Part shown: positions 1 to 6,393 of the stretch, in pieces | How the letters are laid out: each line of letters starts with the position of its first letter | Numbering within the stretch: the stretch's first letter is position 1 | Assembly (NCBI GenBank): GCA_002360495.1 | Contig: DEQO01000161.1 | Span: 1-19,725, forward strand | From: Flavobacteriales bacterium UBA3364 | GTDB lineage: Bacteria > Bacteroidota > Bacteroidia > Flavobacteriales_F > PHOS-HE28 | Direction of reading: 5' to 3' | Length of the DNA: 19,725 nt | Translations under genes and position numbers: made by a program | The notes under the pieces: generated by a model | Seen by the model: the letters and a program-made list of their open reading frames with translations, nothing else | Databases searched by the model: none | Told to the model about the DNA's origin: nothing

Positions 1-96
1 TTCCTTGGCAGCGTTGTAGTCCGTGTAGGAGCGCTCCTCCTGCTCCGTTGCCACCTTGGCCTCTGTAGGCTCGTTGGTGTTGTTCGTGCTCTCCAT
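1..96 (-). CDS. 5' end of a hypothetical protein (runs off the window)
   Basis: Read leftwards, an ATG at 96-94 opens a frame that stays open for all 32 codons to the window edge. The visible N-terminus is hydrophilic and rich in Glu, Thr, Asn and Lys, starting MESTNNTNEPTEAK, with no signal peptide, so the product is probably cytoplasmic. The family cannot be recognised from 32 residues. It is divergent from the barrel gene at 304. A promoter-like TATATTCG box lies about 58 bases upstream of the ATG, which supports this as a real gene start. The rest of the gene lies outside the window. Confidence 0.55.
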   Translation of the reverse strand, partial: MESTNNTNEPTEAKVATEQEERSYTDYNAAKE

Positions 97-154
97 CACT
101 GTGGTCCTGCCGATCTTCCACATCAAAGCGGTAACGGCTTCGGTTAAGGGTGGG

Positions 155-186
155 CGAATATAGCGTTAGGAAATTCCTAAGGTCAA
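155..186 (-). promoter_or_regulatory. Possible promoter of the leftward gene, with a palindrome in its spacer
   Basis: On the minus strand, TATATTCG (162-155) matches the Bacteroidota -7 box TAnnTTTG with one mismatch, and TTG (186-184) sits 21 nt upstream as a -33 element. A perfect palindrome TTAGGAA-A-TTCCTAA (166-180) fills the spacer, a classic position for a repressor operator. This is inferred from motifs only. Confidence 0.3.
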
Positions 187-303
187 ACAACCGGTCCGGT
201 CAACTTGTTCATCCGCTTGGGTTCCTGTCCATCAACGGCCCGGTCTTTGGATCTTCGGGTCTTGACCAATGGTAATGGTCGCAATGTTCCTGAACTTCGC
301 ATC

Positions 304-936
304 ATGATCCAGCGCTTACTCCTTATCGCAACGGCATTCTACGCCCATGCCTGCGTGGTGGCCCAGGTCAACGACAAGGGCACCTTCCACGCTTCGATCG
401 GGGTCGCCGCAGGCGGGCATGCTACCAATTATGAGCAGACCGTCCTTGGTACCATCCGATCGAACGATGATGGCGCTGCGACCGTGACCTATCCGATCGA
501 ATTCAGCTACGGTTTGGGCAAGCGATTCAGCCTTGGGCTCTACGTGGAACCGGGTGTTTACCTCGATTCCAGTGCCTCTGAATCGAACGGGCTGGCCATG
601 ATCGGTATCCAGCCCAGGTTCTACATCATCAACAACGATCGCTTCGCTTGGATGGCTTCCATGCAGTTGGGCAGTTCGGCGTTGCGTCATGACGTGGATG
701 AGCCCGGGAACGTCTCAGAGGCGATCTATCGCGGGACCACCCTGGGTTTGAGCACTGGCGTGGGCTTCTATTTCTCCGATCTCGTCGGCCTCAACCTGCA
801 GGTGCGTTATATCGGCACCACTATGCCCTTGCGCGAATTGACGTTGAACGGCACCGAATTCGACCCGGACTTGATCGATGCCACGCTGACGACGCGCGGG
901 GTCGCGTTCCAGGCCTCGTTGGCCTTCAAGTTCTGA
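304..936 (+). CDS. Outer-membrane beta-barrel protein
   Basis: The protein is 210 aa. The ATG at 304 was chosen over an upstream in-frame TTG (205) because it starts directly at a signal peptide (MIQRLLLIATAFYAHACVVAQ), with likely cleavage after AQ near residue 21. The mature part alternates hydrophobic and polar residues in strand-like segments, such as FSLGLYVEPGVYLD and GLSTGVGFYFSDLVGLNLQVRY. It ends in a phenylalanine (LAFKF), as outer-membrane barrels usually do. This fits a small OmpX/porin-like barrel of the Bacteroidota, likely 8 strands. No substrate can be named. It ends 19 bases before the promoter-like box that precedes the cobalamin riboswitch, so it appears to be its own transcription unit and need not be B12-related. 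Confidence 0.8.
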   Translation: MIQRLLLIATAFYAHACVVAQVNDKGTFHASIGVAAGGHATNYEQTVLGTIRSNDDGAATVTYPIEFSYGLGKRFSLGLYVEPGVYLDSSASESNGLAMIGIQPRFYIINNDRFAWMASMQLGSSALRHDVDEPGNVSEAIYRGTTLGLSTGVGFYFSDLVGLNLQVRYIGTTMPLRELTLNGTEFDPDLIDATLTTRGVAFQASLAFKF

Positions 937-954
937 GGTCCGATCCCCTGCGGC

Positions 955-962
955 TACATTTG
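955..962 (+). promoter_or_regulatory. Promoter -7 box (TACATTTG) for the riboswitch and propeller gene
   Basis: TACATTTG is an exact match to the Bacteroidota TAnnTTTG box. It lies just downstream of the barrel gene and just upstream of the riboswitch, where a promoter is expected. No clear -33 TTG is seen; TTC at 931-933 has a suitable 21-nt spacing. Confidence 0.5.
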
Positions 963-972
963 CGCCGCATGA

Positions 973-1172
973 TGGTCCGAAAGGGAGTTGGTGAACTGGC
1001 GGAAGCCAGTGGACCAAGGCCCCGGAGGTGAATAGGGAATGCCGTTGGAACCGGGAGCTGTTCCCGCAGCTGTAGACCACTGAAGCCGGTCGCATCACGC
1101 CACTGTCCCGACTTGTTCGGAATGGGAAGGCGCGATCGGTTGGGTGGTGAGCCAGAAGACCTGCCAGCACGC
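973..1172 (+). ncRNA. Cobalamin (vitamin B12) riboswitch
   Basis: The conserved core of the adenosylcobalamin riboswitch family is directly visible: GGTGAATAGGGAAT (1028-1041), a CCGTTGGAACCGGGAGCTG segment, then CCCGCAGCTGTAG (1063-1075), GCCACTGTCCCG (1099-1110), GGGAAGGC (1124-1131) and the 3' box GAGCCAGAAGACCTGCC (1149-1165). A hairpin TGGTCC/GGACCA lies at the 5' side. Family knowledge: binding of B12 represses expression of uptake genes. The exact ends are approximate. It follows a TACATTTG box at 955 and precedes the propeller gene at 1313 by about 140 nt. Confidence 0.92.
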
Positions 1173-1260
1173 ATGATCCCCGGTCAAAGCCCGGGATGAC
1201 GTTCCGGCCTCGGGAACAAGGCAGGATGCTTGCGGTACAGGCATTCGTCGTGTTCCGGGG

Positions 1261-1312
1261 TTTCACCTTATGAACGCCGCTCGGTGAAAGCGGCAACTCA
1301 AAACCCTTTTCC
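1261..1312 (+). promoter_or_regulatory. Possible expression platform: two competing hairpins before the start codon
   Basis: Two pairings share bases. TTTCACC (1261-1267) can pair with GGTGAAA (1283-1289), and GCCGCT (1276-1281) can pair with AGCGGC (1289-1294). They cannot both form as simple hairpins, and the second ends 18 nt before the ATG at 1313. No U-run follows, so control of translation initiation is more likely than transcription termination. This is an inference from base pairing by eye. Confidence 0.35.
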
Positions 1313-2611
1313 ATGTACCGTTCTTTCCTCTGCGCCGGTTCGTTGGCGACCGCATTGTTCGGCTTCAGGGCTCCAACCCAAGCCCAATCCCACGTCCACC
1401 AGGTGGTGGTCTTGAACGAAGGCCGGTACGACTATACCGCCGGCCAGCAGATCGTACCTGTTTCCATTGGTAGCTACGACCCGGAACTCGGCTCCTACAC
1501 CGAGACCGCGATCATCCCGCATGCCCGTTTCGGGAACGACGTGAAGGTCGAGAACGAACTGGTCTATGTCAGCGCCGACAGCTTCCTCCTGAAGTATGAT
1601 GCGAATACGTTCGATCTATTGGACCAGGAGATCATCCATGGCATCCGTCGCATAGCATTGTGGAACGATCGGATCCTGCTCACACGCGGAGAGTATGGTG
1701 TCACGTTCGATCATTTTGTGGAGGTCCGGGACAAGAACACATTCGATCTGATCTACACGCTCGGATCGGCCGATGGCGTAGAGTACACCTGCGAGGCTGT
1801 TGAAGTGCTGAACGACAAGGCCTACATCTCCATGAACAACGGCTTTGATTTTCCCAACTATACCAACAAGGTGGTGGTGGTGGACCTGGAAGGAGAGGCC
1901 TACGAGAGCACCATCGATCTGGGCCCCGATGGCTACAACCCCGAGCATATCATGGTCTCCGATGGCAACGTCTACGTGTTCAACAACAAGGATTACACCG
2001 GTAGCAGCATCAGCCGGATCGATCCTGTGGGCTCCAGCTTGATGGTGACCAACAACGTGGCTTACAACTCCGGTTGTGGTACTTCCACGGCAGCAGCCGG
2101 AAGGATCTACTACATGGAGTACTCGGTGGCCCAGCTCGCGCGATACGATCTGACCACGGAACAGGTGTATGACACCTTGGACAATGGGATCGAAGCTTAT
2201 GGTGTGTTGGGCGACCCGATCAACAATGTCATGTACGTGAGTTCAACGGATTTCACGAGCACCGGAACACTGTATGTGACGGAGAACGATGGCTCCATCC
2301 TCAGCAGTGTCGGTATCGGCGTTGCAGCGGGGAAGATGGCCTTGGACCTGCGCACCAGCACGGGCATTGGTCGTATCGGAGAGGAAGTGTTGCGCATATT
2401 CCCGAACCCGGCGGTGGATGACCTGACCGTCTCGTTTACCGCTCCCGGCCGTGCTCAAAAAGTCATCGTCATGGACGCCTCCGGGCGTGTTGTGCTGCGC
2501 CATCTGTGGGCCAGCGCAGGCGTTCAGCGCATGTCCACCGCCGACCTGGCACCGGGCATCTACACATTGACCGTGGAAGGGGTGGGCACTACCCGCTTCA
2601 GCAAACGATAG
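1313..2611 (+). CDS. BtuG-like surface beta-propeller with T9SS sorting domain, B12-riboswitch controlled
   Basis: The protein is 432 aa. A signal peptide (residues 1 to about 25, ending PTQAQS) is followed by a YncE/quinoprotein-like beta-propeller (about 29-345). Blade-like repeats are visible, such as VYVSADSFLLKYDANTFDLL, AYISMNN...VVVVDL, VYVFNN...ISRIDP and MYVSSTDF...LYVTENDG. Residues 361-432 form a T9SS type A sorting domain with the start RIFPNPAVDDL, central VIVMDASGRVV and LAPGIYTLTV. The product should therefore be exported, carried across the outer membrane by the type IX system and anchored at the surface. Family knowledge: BtuG of Bacteroides is a surface beta-propeller that binds cobalamin for BtuB. 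Together with the upstream cobalamin riboswitch, this makes B12 capture the best reading. No BtuB receptor is in the window. The exact ligand is inferred. Confidence 0.8.
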   Translation: MYRSFLCAGSLATALFGFRAPTQAQSHVHQVVVLNEGRYDYTAGQQIVPVSIGSYDPELGSYTETAIIPHARFGNDVKVENELVYVSADSFLLKYDANTFDLLDQEIIHGIRRIALWNDRILLTRGEYGVTFDHFVEVRDKNTFDLIYTLGSADGVEYTCEAVEVLNDKAYISMNNGFDFPNYTNKVVVVDLEGEAYESTIDLGPDGYNPEHIMVSDGNVYVFNNKDYTGSSISRIDPVGSSLMVTNNVAYNSGCGTSTAAAGRIYYMEYSVAQLARYDLTTEQVYDTLDNGIEAYGVLGDPINNVMYVSSTDFTSTGTLYVTENDGSILSSVGIGVAAGKMALDLRTSTGIGRIGEEVLRIFPNPAVDDLTVSFTAPGRAQKVIVMDASGRVVLRHLWASAGVQRMSTADLAPGIYTLTVEGVGTTRFSKR

Positions 2612-2630
2612 GCTGTTCTGCCCGGTTCTG

Positions 2631-2638
2631 TACATTTG
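2631..2638 (+). promoter_or_regulatory. Promoter -7 box of tRNA-Thr
   Basis: TACATTTG matches TAnnTTTG exactly, 30 bases before the mature tRNA 5' end and just after the propeller gene stop. No convincing -33 element is visible. The same box recurs in register with the right-hand repeat at 11522. Confidence 0.55.
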
Positions 2639-2668
2639 CGGCCCCGCTGGGCGACCAGTGGGGCAAAA

Positions 2669-2740
2669 GCCTCCCTAGCTCAGCGGTAGAGCAGCTCATT
2701 CGTAATGAGCAGGTCGCCGGTTCAAATCCGGCGGGGGGCT
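2669..2740 (+). tRNA. tRNA-Thr, anticodon CGT
   Basis: A full cloverleaf is readable. The acceptor stem is GCCTCCC (2669-2675) with GGGGGGC (2733-2739). The D stem is GCTC/GAGC. The anticodon stem is GCTCA/TGAGC, with loop TTCGTAA and anticodon CGT at 2701-2703. The variable loop is AGGTC, and the T arm is GCCGG-TTCAAAT-CCGGC. CCA is not encoded. The fourth acceptor pair is T2672-G2736, a wobble. The separated copy of the 3' end at 11624-11630 has A there and would pair perfectly. The 3' half of this gene is thus the copy supplied by the integrated element. Confidence 0.95.
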
Positions 2741-2742
2741 CT
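2698..2742 (+). repeat. Left attachment repeat (attL), 3' part of tRNA-Thr
   Basis: The repeat starts in the anticodon loop (ATTCGTAATGAG) and runs through the T arm and acceptor 3' strand into CTCT. It matches 11589-11633 at every base except 2736 (G here, A at 11627). It restores the tRNA gene after integration. Confidence 0.88.
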
Positions 2743-2750
2743 CTTAGAGC

Positions 2751-2789
2751 CACAAGCCCTCCAGCGCAAGTTGGGGGGCTTCGTGTTTT
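2751..2789 (+). terminator. Rho-independent terminator behind tRNA-Thr, supplied by the element
   Basis: The stem CAC-AAGCCCTCC pairs with GGGGGGCTT-c-GTG (one bulge, one T-G pair) around the loop AGCGCAAGTT, followed by TTTT. It lies inside the element, 11 bases after the tRNA, and would replace the original chromosomal terminator now at 11636. Confidence 0.65.
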
Positions 2790-2817
2790 GGGGTGGAGTA
2801 AATAAGGGGGCAAATCG

Positions 2818-2850
2818 AACGCCCTGGAAGCGGGATGCTGCCAGGGCGTT
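2818..2850 (-). terminator. Probable terminator of the leftward element operon
   Basis: AACGCCCTGG and CCAGGGCGTT form a perfect 10-bp stem around a 13-nt loop, 38 bases after the lipoprotein stop when read leftward. The downstream side read leftward (CGATTTGCCCCC) has only a weak T-run, so efficiency is uncertain. Confidence 0.5.
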
Positions 2851-2888
2851 GTTCCGAGTGAGGCGGTGAAATACGACGGCGCTATGCG

Positions 2889-3803
2889 CTAACGGCGCGC
2901 TTCAATTCGGAAATTGAAAGGAGCGTCTTCCAGTTGGTCGATCACAAATACATTAAACGGTGGTCGCACATAGCCGGGGATGTTCACGAGGTTGATGTTC
3001 CACCAGTCCCCTGAAGAGTATTCCGGGACGTCACTATCCAATGCCTTGCGGAATATCTCAGACCCCGTGCTATCCTGCACTACTATGGTAAAGTACTCCC
3101 AGTTCGCCGCCCCAATTGTGCTGCGCTCAATGTCAATGCGGATCCGTCCCCCTTCGGAAACGGCGTAGTATGAACTCAGAACCGTTTGCAATTCAGCATC
3201 CGGCTGCATTTGTTTCGCCGCATCCTTGCGCGCCTCTTCCAAAAGTCCCACCAACGGTGTCCACGTCACCTTCGTCTTACCACCATACTTGTGACTTCCA
3301 CTAATCTTTTGTCCCACAATCGCATTGGAACCGAACCGCGCTGAATCCTCAACAACTTTTGCTCTTTGAACTTGCCTACGGACCCTTGCGTCTTCCAATG
3401 CCTGTGCAAGTAGTTTGTCCTCCCAAGCCTTTATAGCGGCTGGAGAGCACGGGCGTCCAACGGGATCAGGATCAACCATGACATCGTCAACCACCCAACC
3501 GGACAGCAGGTGAGCGCAGCTATCGACTTTGAAGGTCAGCTTGGTCTCGGCCTTTGACCGGACTCCCATACCATTCGCTGCGAGTACATGGAAGTTGATC
3601 TTGACGGTGTCTCCGGTTGCGGTGATGTCCACACTATCGAATATGGGGAACGTCGCATCGTCAGGGTACTTCAACGAATTTTTGGTCAGTTCAACGGCAC
3701 GATTGTAGACCTGGCGGTAGTCGGGTTTCTCTTTCCCGGGTTTCGTGCTGCATGCAACCAATAGAAGGGCGGTCGTGGCCAGCACGATGGTGAAGTTTCT
3801 CAT
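2889..3803 (-). CDS. Cargo lipoprotein of unknown function
   Basis: The protein is 304 aa. It starts with a lipoprotein signal peptide (MRNFTIVLATTALLLVAC) with lipobox L15-V-A-C18, so it should be lipid-anchored after export. Residues 25-50 (YRQVYNRAVELTKNSLKYPD) begin the mature domain. A central charged, helix-prone stretch (about 127-155) separates it from a C-terminal part rich in beta-strand-like segments (about 205-300). I do not recognise a family. It is the last gene of the element's leftward series, 57 bases behind the 207-aa gene and ahead of a probable terminator. By eye it uses more A/T-ending codons and is less GC-rich than its neighbours, which suggests a separate origin. It is likely cargo altering the host cell surface, but no function can be assigned. 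Confidence 0.75.
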   Translation of the reverse strand: MRNFTIVLATTALLLVACSTKPGKEKPDYRQVYNRAVELTKNSLKYPDDATFPIFDSVDITATGDTVKINFHVLAANGMGVRSKAETKLTFKVDSCAHLLSGWVVDDVMVDPDPVGRPCSPAAIKAWEDKLLAQALEDARVRRQVQRAKVVEDSARFGSNAIVGQKISGSHKYGGKTKVTWTPLVGLLEEARKDAAKQMQPDAELQTVLSSYYAVSEGGRIRIDIERSTIGAANWEYFTIVVQDSTGSEIFRKALDSDVPEYSSGDWWNINLVNIPGYVRPPFNVFVIDQLEDAPFNFRIEARR

Positions 3804-3860
3804 GGTGGTTGTTTGGTGGTGAAAAATTCAGCAACTCAAAGTAACCGAACTTCTTAGGAA

Positions 3861-4484
3861 TTAGGGCAGTTTCGTAAACGCACCACGTAGGCGGATCGGC
3901 CAGCAAGCCGGGGACCAGCGTATTTCATCGGCTTGGCTCAGTTGTTCAAGCAACCGCTCACGCCTCTTTAATCGCTTCGTGGGTTTACCCCGGTAGGTGC
4001 CAGGGTTCCGCTTCCCCTTGCTTCGCTCCAGGTGCCGCTCGGCATTCCAGTAGGTTTCGTCCCAGCGGTTGAGCTTGCCGCATGTTTGGGAAGGGTAGTA
4101 GAGGCGGTAGCTGAAGCCCCACCTACTTCGGAAGGTGCGGGCATGGTAGGCGCGGTAAAGGATCCGGCAAGGGCGTCCGGTGGATGGGCAACGGAAGTAG
4201 AGCACCTCACCCTGGCCGAGGTTACTCGGCTTGCTCACCATGTCGAACCGTTGCCGCACATCCTCAGCTACCCCGGTGTGCGGGTGCGTCCATGTGTACC
4301 TCAGTTCCATGTAGACCTCGGCCCCCTTCCGCTTGGTGAAGATCCGCACGGCGTCGCCATTGGTCCACGTCCATGATCCGCTCACCTCGGCATCCTTGGT
4401 GAAGTAGCCCACCTTCAGCAACCGCGACAATTCCAAGCGCGGGGAAGAGTAGACCGTCGCGGCTCCGGTGTATGGCCGTCCCAT
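3861..4484 (-). CDS. Hypothetical protein with a half zinc-ribbon-like motif
   Basis: The protein is 207 aa, basic and aromatic-rich, with no signal peptide or membrane segment. Residues 94-111 (VLYFRCPSTGRPCRILYR) resemble the CP-x-x-G-x-x-C-R-x-LY motif of a family of small mobile-element proteins in which a second Cys pair normally follows before a Y-x-SQ segment. Here the Y-x-SQ segment is present (YYPSQTCGKLNR, 129-140) but the second pair is replaced (SRWGFSYR), so zinc binding is doubtful. The C-terminus is strongly basic (GKPTKRLKRRERLLEQ), which fits nucleic-acid binding. It starts three bases after the stop of the 182-aa gene, so the two are co-translated. The function is unknown and the family resemblance is from memory. 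Confidence 0.7.
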   Translation of the reverse strand: MGRPYTGAATVYSSPRLELSRLLKVGYFTKDAEVSGSWTWTNGDAVRIFTKRKGAEVYMELRYTWTHPHTGVAEDVRQRFDMVSKPSNLGQGEVLYFRCPSTGRPCRILYRAYHARTFRSRWGFSYRLYYPSQTCGKLNRWDETYWNAERHLERSKGKRNPGTYRGKPTKRLKRRERLLEQLSQADEIRWSPACWPIRLRGAFTKLP

Positions 4485-4487
4485 CGC

Positions 4488-5036
4488 TTACCAATTCCAG
4501 CCGGTAGGTTGCTCATCCTTGCCCTCCACGTTGTTCAACTTAGGGAACACGTAGGGCAGGAGCTTGCATAATGTAGCGATCCGGTCCTTTGGGTCCAGCG
4601 CCTTCAGTGTTTCGGGCAGCTCGGCCAGTTCACGCCTCACCAATTCCTGAAGCCCTTCGCGCGTGCCCTTCGTCCACGGCTCGGCTTCCTTCGCCTTCGT
4701 GCGGCCCTTCAGTAGTGCGATGCCCACCGATAGGTCCACGTCGAACTCACTTCCTTTCAGGTAGGTGTAAGCGGCAAGGTTGATCTCCACGCATTGCTCT
4801 TCGTTCATGCCTGCCTTTGCCAGTAGTGCCTCAGCCGCGCGATCACCCTTCAGGGGTTTATCGTGGTGGTCCTGTATGATCCCGAGCACATCGCAATAGA
4901 GGTCCATTGCTTTGTCCACGTCCGGGAACTTGCCGCCTTCCTTCACCTTGCACAGAAAGGCCAAGGCGTAGCCGTTCCAGTGTTCGTTGTTCGTGTGGAT
5001 TGCAGCCTCGGCCGCTCCAGTTTTCCGCTTGCTCAT
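4488..5036 (-). CDS. Hypothetical element protein, small-terminase-like tail possible
   Basis: The protein is 182 aa, soluble, helical and charged. The start overlaps the stop of the 74-aa gene by ATGA, indicating translational coupling. The N-terminal part (residues 15-110) is mostly helical with no motif I can name. The C-terminus has LDPKDRIATLCKLLPYVFPKL (about 146-166), a pattern that recurs at the end of several small phage and element proteins of the Bacteroidota, some annotated as small terminase or packaging-like. A packaging role would fit a phage satellite but is speculation. A plain hypothetical protein is the safe call. The reading frame is clearly coding: it is intact, tightly spaced on both sides and in the same direction as all neighbours. 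Confidence 0.72.
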   Translation of the reverse strand: MSKRKTGAAEAAIHTNNEHWNGYALAFLCKVKEGGKFPDVDKAMDLYCDVLGIIQDHHDKPLKGDRAAEALLAKAGMNEEQCVEINLAAYTYLKGSEFDVDLSVGIALLKGRTKAKEAEPWTKGTREGLQELVRRELAELPETLKALDPKDRIATLCKLLPYVFPKLNNVEGKDEQPTGWNW

Positions 5037-5257
5037 TGTTGACTTGGGTTTGTTCGTTTCGGTATGCCGTCTTTCAGGCGTTGTAATTCCATCAGTTCAC
5101 GGTTGCACAGTGATCGAAGCCGCTTGCATAGTGCAGCGATGCGCTCCAGTGCTGCCATGTGATCGGGTAGGGCGTGCGACCGTGTTGCGTTGTCCAACTC
5201 TTCGCGGATGCCTTCGGCCAGGCTCTCCAATTCCTTTCGTGTTCGTTCCGCTCTCAT
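5033..5257 (-). CDS. Small coiled-coil hypothetical protein (74 aa)
   Basis: The frame is open upstream to 5353, but the ATG at 5257 was chosen because it overlaps the DUF6371 stop (TGATG) and gives a 74-aa protein. It starts MRAERTRKELESLAEGI. The end overlaps the start of the next gene by ATGA. The sequence is almost entirely amphipathic helix with heptad-like leucines (ELESLAEGIREELDN, HMAALERIAALCKRLRSLCNREL), so a coiled-coil oligomer or partner-binding protein is likely. No family is recognised. Overlaps on both sides place it in one translationally coupled set with DUF6371 and the 182-aa gene, so it may be an accessory to the replication protein. Confidence 0.65.
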   Translation of the reverse strand: MRAERTRKELESLAEGIREELDNATRSHALPDHMAALERIAALCKRLRSLCNRELMELQRLKDGIPKRTNPSQQ

Positions 5258-6393
5258 CACTTCAGGGGGTCCAGCTTGGTGATCTTGGCGCGGCTCAGGT
5301 CCAAGCCGAGCACATCCACAAGGGTGTTGATCGCGGGGTTCCGCTCGGCCCACCGTTGCATCACGGTTTCTGCTTCGGAGAGAATCATGGCCGGGACGTT
5401 CACAGGTGCTGCGGTGTTTGGCGTTGCGGTCGTGGTGATCTCATCCCCCGACCTCAACAGGTAGTCCCCGATGTCAAGCCCGGCCCTACGGTCGGCATCC
5501 GTGGCCATGCGCTCCAGCAAGTCCGAAACATGCACAGCGTCGAAGAGGTGCCCGATCTCCACGGCTTTCTCCCTCCACTTGGCGAAAGCGCTACCGTCGC
5601 GGCTGAGGTCAGGAAAGGCCAGCACCTTCCGCCCGGTTAGGGCTTGGAGCTTGGTCAGGGTGAAGGCACCCACAGATCCGACCGCGACCCACAGGAACGA
5701 AGGCATCAACGCGGCGGCGATCATGGCCGTCTTTTCACTCTCCACCACCGCGACCGGTGCATCCATTGGCCAGCTTTTCAGCAGGTGCTCACCGAAGAGG
5801 CATTGGCCCACGTTCAACTCGGCGGCATTGTGGCCCGTCTGTTCAAAATGGACGAACGAAGTAGACCGCACATCCTTCCGGCGCTTGCCGGTTGCAGGAT
5901 CGTAGAGCATCACCTTTCCAGCCTTCACGTTGCCGTGTTGGTCTACCTGCCAATAAACGGCAGCCCCGGCCAGTGATCCGCTCGGCCATGTCCCCAGCGC
6001 ATAGTCACGGGCTACGGTATTCCAGCGATTACCGCCGATGCGATCACGCCAATACGCGGCCAGTGTGTTCCTCTCAGGATGCGAACGCATGGCCAGCACT
6101 TCAGCACGTTGGTGGACATATGGTGGACGTGGTGGCGGCTCAGGCTTTGGCTCCCATGCGTTGCCATCGGCTTCGGTAGGGTGGGTGCCGGTGTCCCTGA
6201 AGTGATCGCGGGGCGTGAAGTGGTAGCCGCAAGCGTCCGCTCGGTTGCACTTGCCCACATGGTCAGGAAGTAGCTCACCGGTGGCAGTATCTAAATACCG
6301 CGCTACCTCCTTCGGCTTGCGGCATTGTGGGCAGGTGTGCCGGGTGGATGGTCCCTTGTACGGTTCCAAGATGAAACGATGGTGTGTGTTCAT
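5257..6393 (-). CDS. DUF6371 protein: zinc finger plus toprim-like primase-related protein
   Basis: The protein is 378 aa from the ATG at 6393. The frame is open to 6558, but the extension is a Pro/His/Trp-rich translation of a repeat array and is not believed. A zinc-finger-like start has C21-P-Q-C24 and C49...C55-G-Y-H, with RYLDTATGELLPDHVGKC between, typical of DUF6371. A toprim-like core follows: PVAVVESEKTAMIAAAL (213-229, with the E-x-EKT signature) and VLAFPDLSRDG (257-267), with D262 as the likely second acidic site. LNVGQCLFGEHLL precedes it. Family knowledge: such zinc-finger/toprim proteins are related to primases and occur in Bacteroidota mobile elements. Expected role: replication of the excised element together with DUF3987. 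It is first in a coupled run of four genes. Confidence 0.82.
   Translation of the reverse strand: MNTHHRFILEPYKGPSTRHTCPQCRKPKEVARYLDTATGELLPDHVGKCNRADACGYHFTPRDHFRDTGTHPTEADGNAWEPKPEPPPRPPYVHQRAEVLAMRSHPERNTLAAYWRDRIGGNRWNTVARDYALGTWPSGSLAGAAVYWQVDQHGNVKAGKVMLYDPATGKRRKDVRSTSFVHFEQTGHNAAELNVGQCLFGEHLLKSWPMDAPVAVVESEKTAMIAAALMPSFLWVAVGSVGAFTLTKLQALTGRKVLAFPDLSRDGSAFAKWREKAVEIGHLFDAVHVSDLLERMATDADRRAGLDIGDYLLRSGDEITTTATPNTAAPVNVPAMILSEAETVMQRWAERNPAINTLVDVLGLDLSRAKITKLDPLK

Noticed and set aside
205..303. A longer barrel protein starting at a TTG
   Set aside because: The 33 extra residues would hide the signal peptide that begins exactly at the ATG at 304.
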